Positions 43,701-55,741 of a stretch of 64,000 nt of DNA are shown here, in pieces. The stretch covers positions 2,311,001-2,375,000 of the forward strand of contig JAUIMM010000003.1 in the NCBI GenBank assembly GCA_031769625.1, given 5' to 3'. Both the position numbers and the translations under genes were made by a program. Under the pieces are notes generated by a model that saw only the letters and a program-made list of their open reading frames with translations, was not told the DNA's origin and made no database searches. Numbering within the stretch: position 1 is the stretch's first letter; each line of letters starts with the position of its first letter. This DNA is from Taudactylus pleione. Taxonomy: Eukaryota > Chordata > Amphibia > Anura > Myobatrachidae.

Positions 43701-44825
43701 CAGCAGGAGGCGTAGCAATGCAGGATCTTCCGGAGGAATCCGGGATTGGAGAGTCAGTCATGCCAGTGACATGGCCTGCAGGACTACTTCCGATCCTGAC
43801 TAAGGAGGAAATTGACGAGGAGGGAGTTGACGGTGTGGTTTGCAGGCGCTTGGATACAACAGGACAACGGGATTTAGGTGTCCCTGGACTGCTTACGGTC
43901 TTAGCCAAAGTTTCTGAACTTGACAGTAACTTATTATGAACGCGCTACAGGTGCCGTATAAGGGAGGATGATCCTAGGTGGTTAACGTCCCTACCCCTAC
44001 TTATTCCACCTTTACATAAGGTACATATGGCAAGACAGTTGTTGTCCGGATTTGGATAGAAATATTGCCAGACCAAAGAGGTGGAATGTTTGGTCTTCTG
44101 CCCAGGCATGACCGTGATGGGCTTTTTCATCCCACGGACAACAACTGTCTCCCCCGGAGCCTGATTTAAACAAACCACATCACCATCAGAATCCTCCTCA
44201 CCAACTTCCTCCTCAGCGCCAGCTACACCAGTATCCTCATCCTGTTGTACTTCAACAGTGACATCTTCAATTTGCATATCAGCAAGTGGACTGTGGGTGC
44301 TCCTTTCAGCACTTGCAGGGGGCGTGCAAATGGTGGAAAGAGCCACCTCTTCCCGTCCAGTGCTGGGAAGGTCAGGCATCGCAACCACCACCACACTTGG
44401 ACTCTCCTTGGGGATTTGTGATATCTTCTTACAAAGCACAGTTCTTCGCTGTGCTTTTGCCAGCTTAACTCTTTTGATTTTTTTAGTGGGAGGAGGGCTT
44501 CCATCGTCATGTGAAGCTGAACCACTAGTCATGAACATACTAGGGATCGACCTTAGCCGTTCCTTGCCACTCCGTGTCGTAAATAGCATATTGGCAAGTT
44601 TACGTTTCTCTTCAGCTGATTTAATTGTTTTTTTCAAGGTCATTTTCCTGAACTTTGTCATTTGGGATTGTATCTATTATGACATTGGGCATCGGTCTCG
44701 GCAGACGACGTTGATGGCATGTTATCGTCTATGTCATGACTAGTGGCAGCAGCTTCAGCACTAGGAGGAAGTGGTTCTTGATCTTTCTCTATTTTATTTT
44801 TATCGGAGAAAGTTTGGTCCTCCAT
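40755..44825 (-). pseudogene. BED-finger hAT transposase, copy 4 (with duplication)
   Basis: The ATG at 44825 opens MEDQTFSDKNKIEK. A 7-base loss near 44675 shifts the frame. The next frame (44661-43945) holds KKIKRVKL and a first BED finger but has TAG for Gln after SSLIRHL. After a hAT-core start the sequence jumps back (964-bp duplication). From 43382 one frame then runs through a second, complete BED finger (SLVWQYFYPNPDNN, CSLCKG, HLQRVHNK), Asp at 42363-42365 (TTDMWTS), Asp at 42099-42101 (ISDNATN), CFAHTINL, LDPRFK, Glu at 41013-41015 (VYSERVFS) and DDILPP. Its only stop is a TAG at 41604-41606 in place of Glu. All catalytic residues are present, but the N-terminus and one codon are damaged. 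Confidence 0.9.
42409..44336 (-). repeat. 964-bp tandem duplication in transposase, copy 4
   Basis: Segment ~42409-43369 is repeated at ~43373-44336, e.g. ACTTTTTCTGACGTTTC at 42417 and 43381. Only about ten base differences are visible, so it is recent. The joint at 43369 reads TGCAAATGG|ACACTGAGGAC and puts the upstream frame into a stop. Confidence 0.9.
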
Positions 44826-44849
44826 TTATGTTATATCGATTTGATATAT

Positions 44850-47800
44850 ACGTGCGGCTAAACACAGAAAATATTTTTTTTTTGGTTTGAACTGGAGTGT
44901 ACTTTGGGGGTTACAGCACCCTTTAATGGTCAAGCCAGCCGGCCCTTTACTTATGACACAGGCGCACGCTTTGCACTACTTTGTTGATGCACGTGCGGCT
45001 ACTGCGCACACAATTCACAAACACACAAAAAATATAATTTTTTTGGTTTGAACTGGAGTGTACTTTGGGGGTTACAGCACCCTTTAATGGTCAAGCCAGC
45101 CGGCCCTTTACTTATGACACAGGCGCACGCTTGGCACTACTTTGTTGATGCACGTGCGGCTACTGCGCACACAATTCACAAACACACAAAAAATATTATT
45201 TTTTTGGTTTGGACTGGAGTGTACTTTGGGGGTTACAGCACCCTTTAACGGTCAAGCCAGCCGGCCCTTTACTTATGACACAGGCGCACGCTTGGCACTA
45301 CTTTGTTGATGCACGTGCGGCTACTGCGCACACAATTCACAAACACAGAAAATAATTTTTATTTTGGTTTGGACTGGAGTGTACTTTGGGGGTTACAGCA
45401 CCCTTTAACGGTCAAGCCAGCCGGCCCTTTACTTATGACACAGGCGCACGCTTGGCACTACTTTGTTGATGCACGTGCGGCTACTGCGCACACAATTCAC
45501 AAACACACAAAAAATATTATTTTTTTGGTTTGAACTGGAGTGTACTTTGGGGGTTACAGCACCCTTTAACAGTCAAGCCAGCCGGCCCTTTACTTATGAC
45601 ACAGGCGCTCGCTTGGCTCTACTTTGTTGATGCACGTGCGGCTACTGCGCACACAATTCACAAACACAGAAAATATTTTTTTTTTTGGTTTGGACTGGCG
45701 TGTACTTTGGGGGTTACAGCACCCTTTAACGGTCAAGCCAGCCGGCCCTTTACTTATGACACAGGCGCACGCTTGGCACTACTTTGTTGATGCAAGTGCG
45801 GCTACTGCGCACACAATTCACAAACACACAAAAAATATTATTTTTTTGATTTGAACTGGAGAGTACTTTGGGGGTTACAGCACCCTTTAACGGTCAAGAA
45901 AGCCGGCCCTTTACTTATAACACAGGCGCACGCTTGGCACTACTTTGTTGATGCACGTGCGGCTACTGCGCACACAATTCACAAACACAGAAAATAATTT
46001 TTTTTTTGGTTTGGACTGGAGTGTACTTTGGGGGTTACAGCACCCTTTAACGGTCAAGCCAGCCGGCCCTTTACTTATGACACAGGCGCACGCTTGGCAC
46101 TACTTTGTTGATGCACGTGCGGCTACTGCGCACACAATTCACAAACACAGAAAATTATTTTTTTTTTGGTTTGGACTGGAGTGTACTTTGGGGGTTACAG
46201 CACCCTTTAACGGTCAAGCCAGCCGGCCCTTTACTTATGACACAGGCGCACGCTTGGCACTACTTTGTTGATGCACGTGCGGCTACTGCGCACACAATTC
46301 ACAAACACACAAAAAATATTATTTTTTTGTTTGAACTGGAGTGTACTTTGGGGGTTACAGCACCCTTTAACGGTCAAGCCAGCCGGCCCTTTACTTATGA
46401 CACAGGCGCACGCTTGGCACTACTTTGTTGATGCACGTGCGGCTACTGCGCACACAATTCACAAACACAGAAAATAATTTTTTGGGGGGTTTGGACTGGC
46501 GTGTATTTTGGGGGTTACAGCACCCTTTAACGGTCAAGCCAGCCGGCCCTTTACTTATGACACAGGCGCACGCTTGGCACTACTTTGTTGATGCACGTGC
46601 GGCTACTGCGCACACAATTCACAAACACAGAAAATAATTTTTTGGGGGGTTTGGATTGGAGTGTACTTTGGGGGTTACAGCACCCTTTAACGGTCAAGCC
46701 AGCCGGCCCTTTACTTATGACACAGGCGCACGCTTGGCACTACTTTGTTGATGCACGTGCGGCTACTGCGCACACAATTCACAAACACACAAAAAATATT
46801 ATTTTTTTAGTTTGAACTGGAGTGTACTTTGGGGGTTACAGCACCCTTTAATGGTCAAGCCAGCCGGCCCTTTACTTATGACACAGGCGCACGCTTGGCA
46901 CTACTTTGTTGATGCACGTGCGGCTACTGCGCACACAATTCACAAACACACAAAAAATATTATTTTTTTGGTTTGGACTGGAGTGTACTTTGGGGGTTAC
47001 AGCACCCTTTAACGGTCAAGCCAGCCGGCCCTTAACTTATGACACAGGCGCACGCTTGGCACTACTTTGTTGATGCACGTGCGGCTACTGCGCACACAAT
47101 TCACAAACACAGAAAATAATTTTTTTTTTGGTTTGGACTGGAGTGTACTTTGGGGGTTACAGCACCCTTTAACGGTCAAGCCAGCCGGCCCTTTACTTAT
47201 GACACAGGCGCACGCTTGGCACTACTTTGTTGATGCACGTGCGGCTACTGCGCACACAATTCACAAACACACAAAAAATATTATTTTTTTGGTTTGAACT
47301 GGAGTGTACTTTGGGGGTTACAGCACCCTTTAACAGTCAAGCCAGCCGGCCCTTTACTTATGACACAGGCGCTCGCTTGGCTCTACTTTGTTGATGCACG
47401 TGCGGCTACTGCGCACACAATTCACAAACACAGAAAATATTTTTTTTTTTGGTTTGGACTGGCGTGTACTTTGGGGGTTACAGCACCCTTTAACGGTCAA
47501 GCCAGCCGGCCCTTTACTTATGACACAGGCGCACGCTTGGCACTACTTTGTTGATGCAAGTGCGGCTACTGCGCACACAATTCACAAACACACAAAAAAT
47601 ATTATTTTTTTGATTTGAACTGGAGTGTACTTTGGGGGTTACAGCACCCTTTAACGGTCAAGAAAGCCGGCCCTTTACTTATAACACAGGCGCACGCTTG
47701 GCACTACTTTGTTGATGCACGTGCGGCTACTGCGCACACAATTCACAAACACAGAAAATAATTTTTTTTTTGGTTTGGACTGGAGTGTACTTTGGGGGTT

Positions 47801-48565
47801 ACAGCACCCTTTAACGGTCAAGCCAGCCGGCCCTTTACTTATGACACAGGCGCACGCTTGGCACTACTTTGTTGATGCACGTGCGGCTACTGCGCACACA
47901 ATTCACAAACACAGAAAATTATTTTTTTTTTGGTTTGGACTGGAGTGTACTTTGGGGGTTACAGCACCCTTTAACGGTCAAGCCAGCCGGCCCTTTACTT
48001 ATGACACAGGCGCACGCTTGGCACTACTTTGTTGATGCACGTGCGGCTACTGCGCACATAATTCACAAACACACAAAAAATATTATTTTTTTTGTTTGAA
48101 CTGGAGTGTACTTTGGGGGTTACAGCACCCTTTAACGGTCAAGCCAGCCGGCCCTTTACTTATGACACAGGCGCACGCTTGGCACTACTTTGTTGATGCA
48201 CGTGCGGCTACTGCGCACACAATTCACAAACACAGAAAATAATTTTTTGGGGGGTTTGGACTGGCGTGTATTTTGGGGGTTACAGCACCCTTTAACGGTC
48301 AAGCCAGCCGGCCCTTTACTTATGACACAGGCGCACGCTTGGCACTACTTTGTTGATGCACGTGCGGCTACTGCGCACACAATTCACAAACACAGAAAAT
48401 AATTTTTTGGGGGGTTTGGATTGGAGTGTACTTTGGGGGTTACAGCACCCTTAACGGTCAAGCCAGCCGGCCCTTTACTTATGACACAGGCGCACGCTTG
48501 GCACTACTTTGTTGATGCACGTGCGGCTACTGCGCATACAATTCACAAACACACAAAAAATATTA
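44850..48565 (-). repeat. ~160-bp leader array of copy 4 (23 units)
   Basis: Twenty-three units counted on CGCTTGGCACTAC-type motifs from 44968 to 48494, mean spacing ~160 bp. Units differ in the T/G-rich spacer (TTTTTTGGGGGG or AATATTATTTTTTT). A block of 11 units (1764 bp) is duplicated: ~45020-46795 and ~46800-48565. All short frames in it are repeat read-through. Confidence 0.9.
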
Positions 48566-48950
48566 TTTTTTTAGCACTTGGGGGGAGCACCCCTGATGGA
48601 CAGAGCACCCCCTGGACAACACTACAGCACCCCTTTAGGACTGGGACACTGCACAGGACTTTGGAGTGGACACAGCCCCTATGGAGAACTGACTGCACAA
48701 CACAGTCCAGCCAGCCCCTATGGACTTTGAAGCAGTGGACACAGCCCCGATTAACAACAGCAGCACAGCACAACACAGCCAGCCCCTATGGACTTTGACG
48801 TAGTGGACAACAGCAGCACAGCGCAGCACAGCACAGCACAACACTACTCTGCACTACACTACACTACACTACACAGCCCAGCCAGCCCTAACTCCCACCC
48901 TCCCTCTTCACTGTCCACAGCCGAGTGAGAAAATGGCGCCGACGCGGGTA

Positions 48951-48959
48951 CCTTATATA
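48951..48959 (-). promoter_or_regulatory. TATA box of BED-hAT copy 4
   Basis: CCTTATATA, the complement of TATATAAGG, ~160 bp inside the left end, followed on the minus strand by GCGTCGGCGCCATTTTCTC. Confidence 0.65.
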
Positions 48960-49132
48960 GGTTCCAAAACCCGCGAGACTCGGAAGGCGGGATGATGACG
49001 TTTTGCCTCGATTTCAGATCCGAGTCAGGCGGGAAAAGTCGAGCCTGATTCGGATCTGACTCGGATCGGGGGGGCTCGGGGGGGTTCGGATTTCAGAAAT
49101 CCGAACCCGCTCACCCCTAATATATATATATA

Positions 49133-49390
49133 TTAGGGATGTGCAGGCTCGGATAGGTTCGAGTTTGCACGTGGAGTTCGGATTTTTCCCTCCAAAAAAA
49201 CGGAACTCAGAACGAGGCAAAACGTCATCTTACATGGACGAACATCATCATTCCTGGTCTTTTGTCCAGGAATGATGATGTTCGTCCATGTAAGATGACG
49301 TTTTGCCTCGTTCTGAGTTCCGTTTTTTTGGAGGGAAAAATCCGAACTCCACGTGCAAACTCGAACCTATCCGAGCCTGCACATCCCTAA
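49133..49390. mobile_element. perfect 258-bp palindromic element in a TA run
   Basis: Two 125-bp arms (49133-49257 and 49266-49390) match base for base around the 8-nt loop TCTTTTGT. Ends TTAGGGATGTGCAGGCTCGG resemble the BED-hAT end (TAGGGGTGTGCACCGG), and TTCGGATTT and AAAACGTCATC motifs recall its left end. Flanked by TA runs. It is probably a foldback derivative moved by the BED-hAT transposase. Confidence 0.85.
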
Positions 49391-49796
49391 TATATATATA
49401 TCAATACAATGTATCTCCAATATGAGGTATAGCAACTCACAAGGAAAAAACAAAACACAGGAGGCACTCCCTTAAGAAAAATAGAAAAATATATAATATA
49501 CTTAAATCATGTTGAAAAAACGGTACAGAGTCATGTCGACGTTTCAAGGTCCGTAGACCTTTTCATCAGCACTGTACAACTGGTATCAGTACACATATAT
49601 ATACAGTATATCAATCATCCTCATAGCCATGGTCTGCTGGATAAAACTTGTCATGTTTGAGTAAAAGTGGATGGACTCACACGTGCAGCCCTGGAGAGTG
49701 ATAAAGTACAAAGAGATAAAATACCAAACAAACAATCAGCTCCTATCTGTCATTTTTCAAACGCAGCCTGTAACATGGCAGTTAGGAAATGATTGG
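49391..49796. other. repeat fragments, no gene
   Basis: About 49405-49590 is an interspersed repeat with GTCGACGTTTCAAGG and ACCTTTTCATCAGCAC. About 49700-49830 is part of a small element (CAATCAGCTCCTATCTGTC ... AAGGTTTAGTACATC) related to 62721-62884. Confidence 0.45.
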
Positions 49797-50265
49797 CTTT
49801 ATCACTTTCCAAGGTTTAGTACATCTCCCCCTCAGGAGGAAACACTCTGATACGAACAACTGCTCCATTAGATGAATAAAACTTAATGGACAAGAAAAGC
49901 TGCAATGCACACACAGGGGAAGGAGCCCCGCACCCAGCATGGGAGGGAATCAGTAGATTAATTTCTATAAAAATAACAGCAGGATGATAAGTACCAGAAT
50001 CAGGATTAACTAAGGACAGTGACCCAAGGCTGTGGAACGAAGATGTCAGAAACCCACAGATCTCAGGGAGGAAATAATAAACTAACATTAGTAATTACCA
50101 TATTAAACAGCCCGAGGCAGAGATTGTTATAGAGGGATTAGAGAAATGATGAAGTGACTGGATGAGAAACACAGCGGAGCAGTGAAGTGATTAATATTGG
50201 AGGAGAGTGCCCTGCGCTGTCTTCTCCGAGCTGCCGGGACCCTGTGCCGCCAGAGTCGCTAAAGC

Positions 50266-50512
50266 CGGGTACACACCAGACGATATCTCGTCCGATCCCG
50301 CTGGATCGGACGACATATCGGGCACACCGTCTAGTGTGTACCCTCAATGTGACTGGCGATGCGCACTCCTGCGCGTTGTCAGCGACATCGCCCATCGGAC
50401 CTGTATGCAGTGACATCGTTAGCGAGGGCCATGCCAATGCTGGCACCCCGCCGGGTGCTGACGCTTACAAGGTCGGTACACACTAGACATCATCTAGTGT
50501 GTACCGACTTAA
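50266..50512. mobile_element. palindromic GTACACAC module (repeated in each unit)
   Basis: Two hairpins: GGGTACACACCAGACG pairs with CGTCTAGTGTGTACCC, and GGTCGGTACACACTAGA with its mirror TCTAGTGTGTACCGACC (one base lost here, perfect in later units). Copies lie at about 51954, 53641 and 55340. Probably a small TTAA- or TA-type element; no clear target duplication. Confidence 0.55.
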
Positions 50513-50869
50513 CTTAGACATGCTACTGCGTATGATCGGACTTGTCCACGCATCTTCCAGCTCAGGCCTCCGGAAGGAGGTGACCCTGTATGTCTATCCT
50601 ATGCAGAGAGGGTGTGTAATGCCAGAGACCCTGCAAGTGCCACTGTGTCACTACCGCTAAGTTGCGCCAGTGGCGTAACTTCATCCCAGGTGCCCGGAGT
50701 CAAGATAAATGTTGGTGCCCCCCCCAAACTAAAATGTACCACCCCCCCCAGCACCTATGCCAGCCCAAGCTGCAGCCACCCCCCTTATGCAGTTCCTTTT
50801 ATATAATGCCCCCAGTATAGTTCCCCCTAGGCAGTGCCCGCCTATGTAGTGCTCCCCAGTAATGGTCCC

Positions 50870-51475
50870 CCTATGCAGTACCTCCAGTAGTGAGCTCCCA
50901 GTAGTTGCCCCCAGTAGTGAGCCCCCTGTCATTGCCCCCAGTAGTGAGACCCCTGTAGTTGACCCCAGTAGTGAGGCCCCTGTAGTTGCCCCCAGTAGTG
51001 AGCCCCCTGTAGTTGCCCCCAGTAGTGAGACCCCTGTAGTTGCCCCCAATAGTGAGCCCCCTGTAGTTGACCCCAGTAGTGAGGCCCCTGTAGTTGCCCC
51101 CAGTAGTGAGCCCCCTGTAGTTGCCCCCAGTATTGAGGCCCCAGCAGTGAGGCCCCAGTAGTTGCCCCCAGTAGTGAGACCCCTGTAGTTGCCCCCAGTA
51201 CTGAGCCCCCTGTAGTTGACCCCAGTAGTGAGGCCCCTGTAGTTGCCCCCAGTAGTGAGCCCCCTGTAGTTGCCCCCAGTAGTGAGACCCCTGTAGTTTC
51301 CCCCAGTAGTGAGCCCCCTGTAGTTGACCCCAGTAGTGAGGCCCCTGTAGTTGCCCCCAGTAGTGAGGCCCCAGCAGTGAGGCCCCAGTAGTTGCCCCCA
51401 GTAGTTGCCCCCAGTAGTGAGGTCCCTGTAGTTGCCCCCAGTAGTGAGGCCCCTGTAGTTGCCCCAGTAGTTTAT
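50870..51475. repeat. ~30-bp minisatellite, unit 1
   Basis: About 20 copies of CCCCCAGTAGTGAGCCCC with CTGTAGTTG between them, inside the hAT-type element. Sister arrays: 52560-53160, 54245-54865 and 55955-56440. Confidence 0.9.
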
Positions 51476-54400
51476 CTCCATCCACTTTATCACTTTCCAA
51501 GGTTTAGTATATCTCCCCCTCAGGAGGAAACACTCTGATACGAACAACTGCTCCATTAGATGAATAAAACTTAATGGACAAGCAAAGTTGCAATGCACAC
51601 ACAGGGGAAGGAGCCCCGCACCCAGCATGGGAGGGAATCAGTAGATTCATTTCTATAAAAATAACAGCAGGATGATAAGTGCCAGAATCAGGATTAACTA
51701 AGGACTGTGACCCAAGGCTGTGGAACGAAGATGTCAGAAACCCACAGATCTCGGGGAGGAAATAATAACTAACATTAGTAATTACCATATTAAACAGCCC
51801 GAGGCAGAGATTGTTCCAGAGGGATTAGAGAAATGATGAAGTGACTGGATGAGAAACACAGCGGAGCAGTGAAGTGATTAATATTGGAGGAGAGTGCCAT
51901 GCGCTGACTTCTCCGAGCTGCCGGGACCCTGTGCCGCCAGAGTCGCTAATGCCGGGTACACACCAGACGATATCTCATCCGATCCCGCTGGATCGGACGA
52001 CATATCGGGCACACCGTCTAGTGTGTACCCTCAATGTGACTGGCGATGCGCACTCCTGCGCGTTGTCAGCGACATCGCCCATCGGACCTGTATGCAGTGA
52101 CATCATTAGCGACGGCCATGCCAATGCTGGCACCCCGCCGGGTGCTGACGCTTACAAGGTCGGTACACACTAGACATCATCTAGTGTGTACCGACCTTAA
52201 CTTAGACATGCTACTGCGTATGATCGGACTTGTCCACGCATCTTCCAGCTCAGGCCTCCGGAAGGAGGTGACCCTGTATGTCTATCCTATGCAGAGAGGG
52301 TGTGTAATGCCAGAGACCCTGCAAGTGCCACTGTGTCACCACCGCTAAGTTGCGCCAGTGGCGTAACTTCATCCCAGGTGCCCGGAGGCAAGATAAATGT
52401 TGGTGCCCCCCCCAAACTAAAATTTACCGCCCCCCCAGCACCTATGCCAGCCCCAGCTGCAGCCACCCCCCTTATGCAGTTCCTTTTATATAATGCCCCC
52501 AGTATAGTTCCCCCTAGGCAGTGCCCGCCTATGTAGTGCTCCCCAGTAATGGTCCTCCTATGCAGTACCTCCAGTAGTGAGCTCCCAGTAGTTGCCCCCA
52601 GTAGTGAGCCCCCTGTAGTTGCCCCCAGTAGTGAGATCCCTGTAGTTGACCCCAGTAGTGAGGCCCCTGTAGTTGCCCCCAGTAGTGAGCCCCCTGTAGT
52701 TGCCCCCAGTAGTGAGACCCCTGTAGTTGCCCCCAGTAGTGAGCCCCCTGTAGTTGACCCCAGTAGTGAGGCCCCTGTAGTTGCCCCCAGTAGTGAGCCC
52801 CCTGCAGTTGCCCCCAGTATTGAGGCCCCAGCAGTGAGGCCCCAGTAGTTACCCCCAGTAGTTGCCCCCAGTAGCGAGACCCCTGTAGTTGTCCCCAGTA
52901 GTGAGCCCCCTGTAGTTGCCCCCAGTAGTGAGGCCCCTGTAGTTGCCCCCAGTAGTGAGCCCCCTGTAGTTGCCCCCAGTAGTGAGACCCCTGTAGTTTC
53001 CCCCAGTAGTGAGCCCCCTGTAGTTGACCCCAGTAGTGAGGCCCCTGTAGTTGCCCCCAGTAGTGAGGCCCCAGCAGTGAGGCCCCAGTAGTTGCCCCAG
53101 TAGTGAGGTCCCTGTAGTTGCCCCCAGTAGTGAGGCCCCTGTAGTTGCCCCAGTAGTTTATCTCCATCCACTTTATCACTTTCCAAGGTTTAGTATATCT
53201 CCCCCTCAGGAGGAAACACTCTGATACGAACAACTGCTCCATTAGATGAATAAAACTTAATGGACAAGCAAAGTTGTAATGCACACACAGGGGAAGGAGC
53301 CCCGCACCCAGCATGGGAGGGAATCAGTAGATTCATTTCTATAAAAATAACAGCAGGATGATAAGTGCCAGAATCAGGATTAACTAAGGACTGTGACCCA
53401 AGGCTGTGGAACGAAGAGGTCAGAAAACCATAGATCTCAGGGAGGAAATAATAAACTAACATTAGCAATTACCATATTAAACAGCCCGAGGCAGAGATTG
53501 TTCCAGAGGGATTAGAGAAACGATGAAGTGAATGGATGAGAAACACAGCGGAGCAGTGAAGTGATTAATATTGGAGGAGAGCGCCCTGCGCTGTCTTCTC
53601 CGAGCTGCCGGGACCCTGTGCCACCAGAGTCGCTAATGCCGGGTACACACCAGACGATATCTCGTCCGATCCCGCTGGATCGGACGACATATCGGGCACA
53701 CCGTCTAGTGTCTACCCTCAATGTGACTGGCGATGCGCACTCCTGCGCGTTGTCAGCGACATCGCCCATCGGACCTCTATGCAGTGACATCGTTAGCGAG
53801 GGCCATGCCAATGCTGGCACCCCGCCGGGTGCTGACACTTACAAGGTCGGTACACACTAGACATCATCTAGTGTGTACCGACCTTAACTTAGACATGCTA
53901 CTGCGTATGATCGGACTTGTCCACGCATCTTCCAGCTCAGGCCTCCGGAAGGAGGTGACCCTGTATGTCTATCCTATGCAGAGAGGGTGTGTAATGCCAG
54001 AGACCCTGCAAGTGCCACTGTGTCACCACCGCTAAGTTGCGCCAGTGGCGTAACTTCATCCCAGGTGCCTGGAGGCAAGATAAATGTTGGTGCCCCCCCC
54101 AAACTAAAATGTACCACCCCCCAGCACCTATGCCAGCCCCAGCTGCAGCCACCCCCCTTATGCAGTTCCTTTTATATAATGCCCCCAGTATAGTTCCCCC
54201 TAGGCAGTGCCCGCCTATGTAGTGCTCCCCAGTAATGGTCCCCCTATGCAGTACCTCCAGTAGTGAGCTCCCAGTAGTTGCCCCCAGTAGTGAGCCCCCT
54301 GTAGTTGCCCCCAGTAGTGAGACCCCTGTAGTTGACCCCAGTAGTGAGGCCCCTGTAGTTGCCCCCAGTAGTGAGACCCCTGTAGTTGCCCCCAGTAGTG

Positions 54401-55741
54401 AGACCCCTGTAGTTGCCCCCAGTAGTGAGCCCCCTGTAGTTGACCCCAGTAGTGAGGCCCCTGTAGTTGCCCCCAGTAGTGAGCCCCCTGTAGTTGCCCC
54501 CAGTATTGAGGCCCCAGCAGTGAGGCCCCAGTAGTTGCCCCCAGTAGTTACCCCCAGTAGTGAGACCCCTGTAGTTGCCCCCAGTAGTGAGCCCCCTGTA
54601 GTTGACCCCAGTAGTGAGGCCCCTGTAGTTGCCCCCAGTAGTGAGCCCCCTGTAGTTGCCCCCAGTAGTGAGACCCCTGTAGTTTCCCCCAGTAGTGAGC
54701 CCCCTGTAGTTGACCCCAGTAGTGAGGCCCCTGTAGTTGCCCCCAGTAGTGAGGCCCCAGCAGTGAGGCCCCAGTAGTTACCCCCAGTAGTTGCCCCCAG
54801 TAGTGAGGTCCCTGTAGTTGCCCCCAGTAGTGAGGCCCCTGTAGTTGCCCCAGTAGTTTATCTCCATCCACTTTATCACTTTCCAAGGTTTAGTATATCT
54901 CCCCCTCAGGAGGAAACACTCTGATACGAACAACTGCTCCATTAGATGAATAAAACTTAATGGACAAGCAAAGTTGCAATGCACACACAGGGGAAGGAGC
55001 CCCGCACCCAGCATGGGAGGGAATCAGTAGATTCATTTCTATAAAAATAACAGCAGGATGATAAGTGCCAGAATCAGGATTAACTAAGGACTGTGACCCA
55101 AGGCTGTGGAACGAACATGTCAGAAACCCATAGATCTCAGGGAGGAAATAATAAACTAACATTAGCAATTACCATATTAAACAGCCCGAGGCAGAGATTG
55201 TTCCAGAGGGATTAGAGAAATGATGAAGTGACTGGATGAGAAACACAGCGGAGTAGTGAAGTGATTAATATTGGAGGAGAGCGCCCTGCGCTGTCTTCTC
55301 CGAGCTGCCGGGACCCTGTGCCGCCAGAGTTGCTAATGTCGGGTCCACACCAGACGATATCTCGTCCGATCCTGCTGGTTCGGACGACATATCGGGCACA
55401 CCGTCTAGTGTGTACCCTCAATGTGACTGGCGATGCGCACTCCTGCGCGTTGTCAGCAACATCGCCCATCGGACCTCTATGCAGTGACATCGTTAGCGAG
55501 GGCCATGCCAATGCTGGCACCCGCCGGGTGCTGACGCTTACAAGGTCGGTACACACTAGACATCATCTAGTGTGTACCGACCTTAACTTAGACATGCTAC
55601 TGCGTATGATCGGACTTGTCCACGCATCTTCCAGCTCAGGCCTCCGGAAGGAGGTGACCCTGTATGTCTATCCTATGCAGAGAGGGTGTGTAATGCCAGA
55701 GACCCTGCAAGTGCCACTGTGTCACCACCGCTAAGTTGCGC

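Larger units (their letters stand above)
40134..49119 (-). mobile_element. BED-hAT transposon, copy 4 (9.0 kb)
   Basis: Right end TAGGGGTGTGCACCGG at 40134, left end CGCTCACCCCTA at 49119, ATATATAT on both sides. Its size comes from a 23-unit leader array (3.7 kb) and a 964-bp duplication in the coding region. It has the least damaged catalytic and hATC parts of the four copies. Confidence 0.9.

Noticed and set aside
44850..48565. Many ~70-108 residue frames reading LMHVRLLRTQFTNT and similar
   Set aside because: Antisense frames through the 160-bp leader array; they change with each unit variant.
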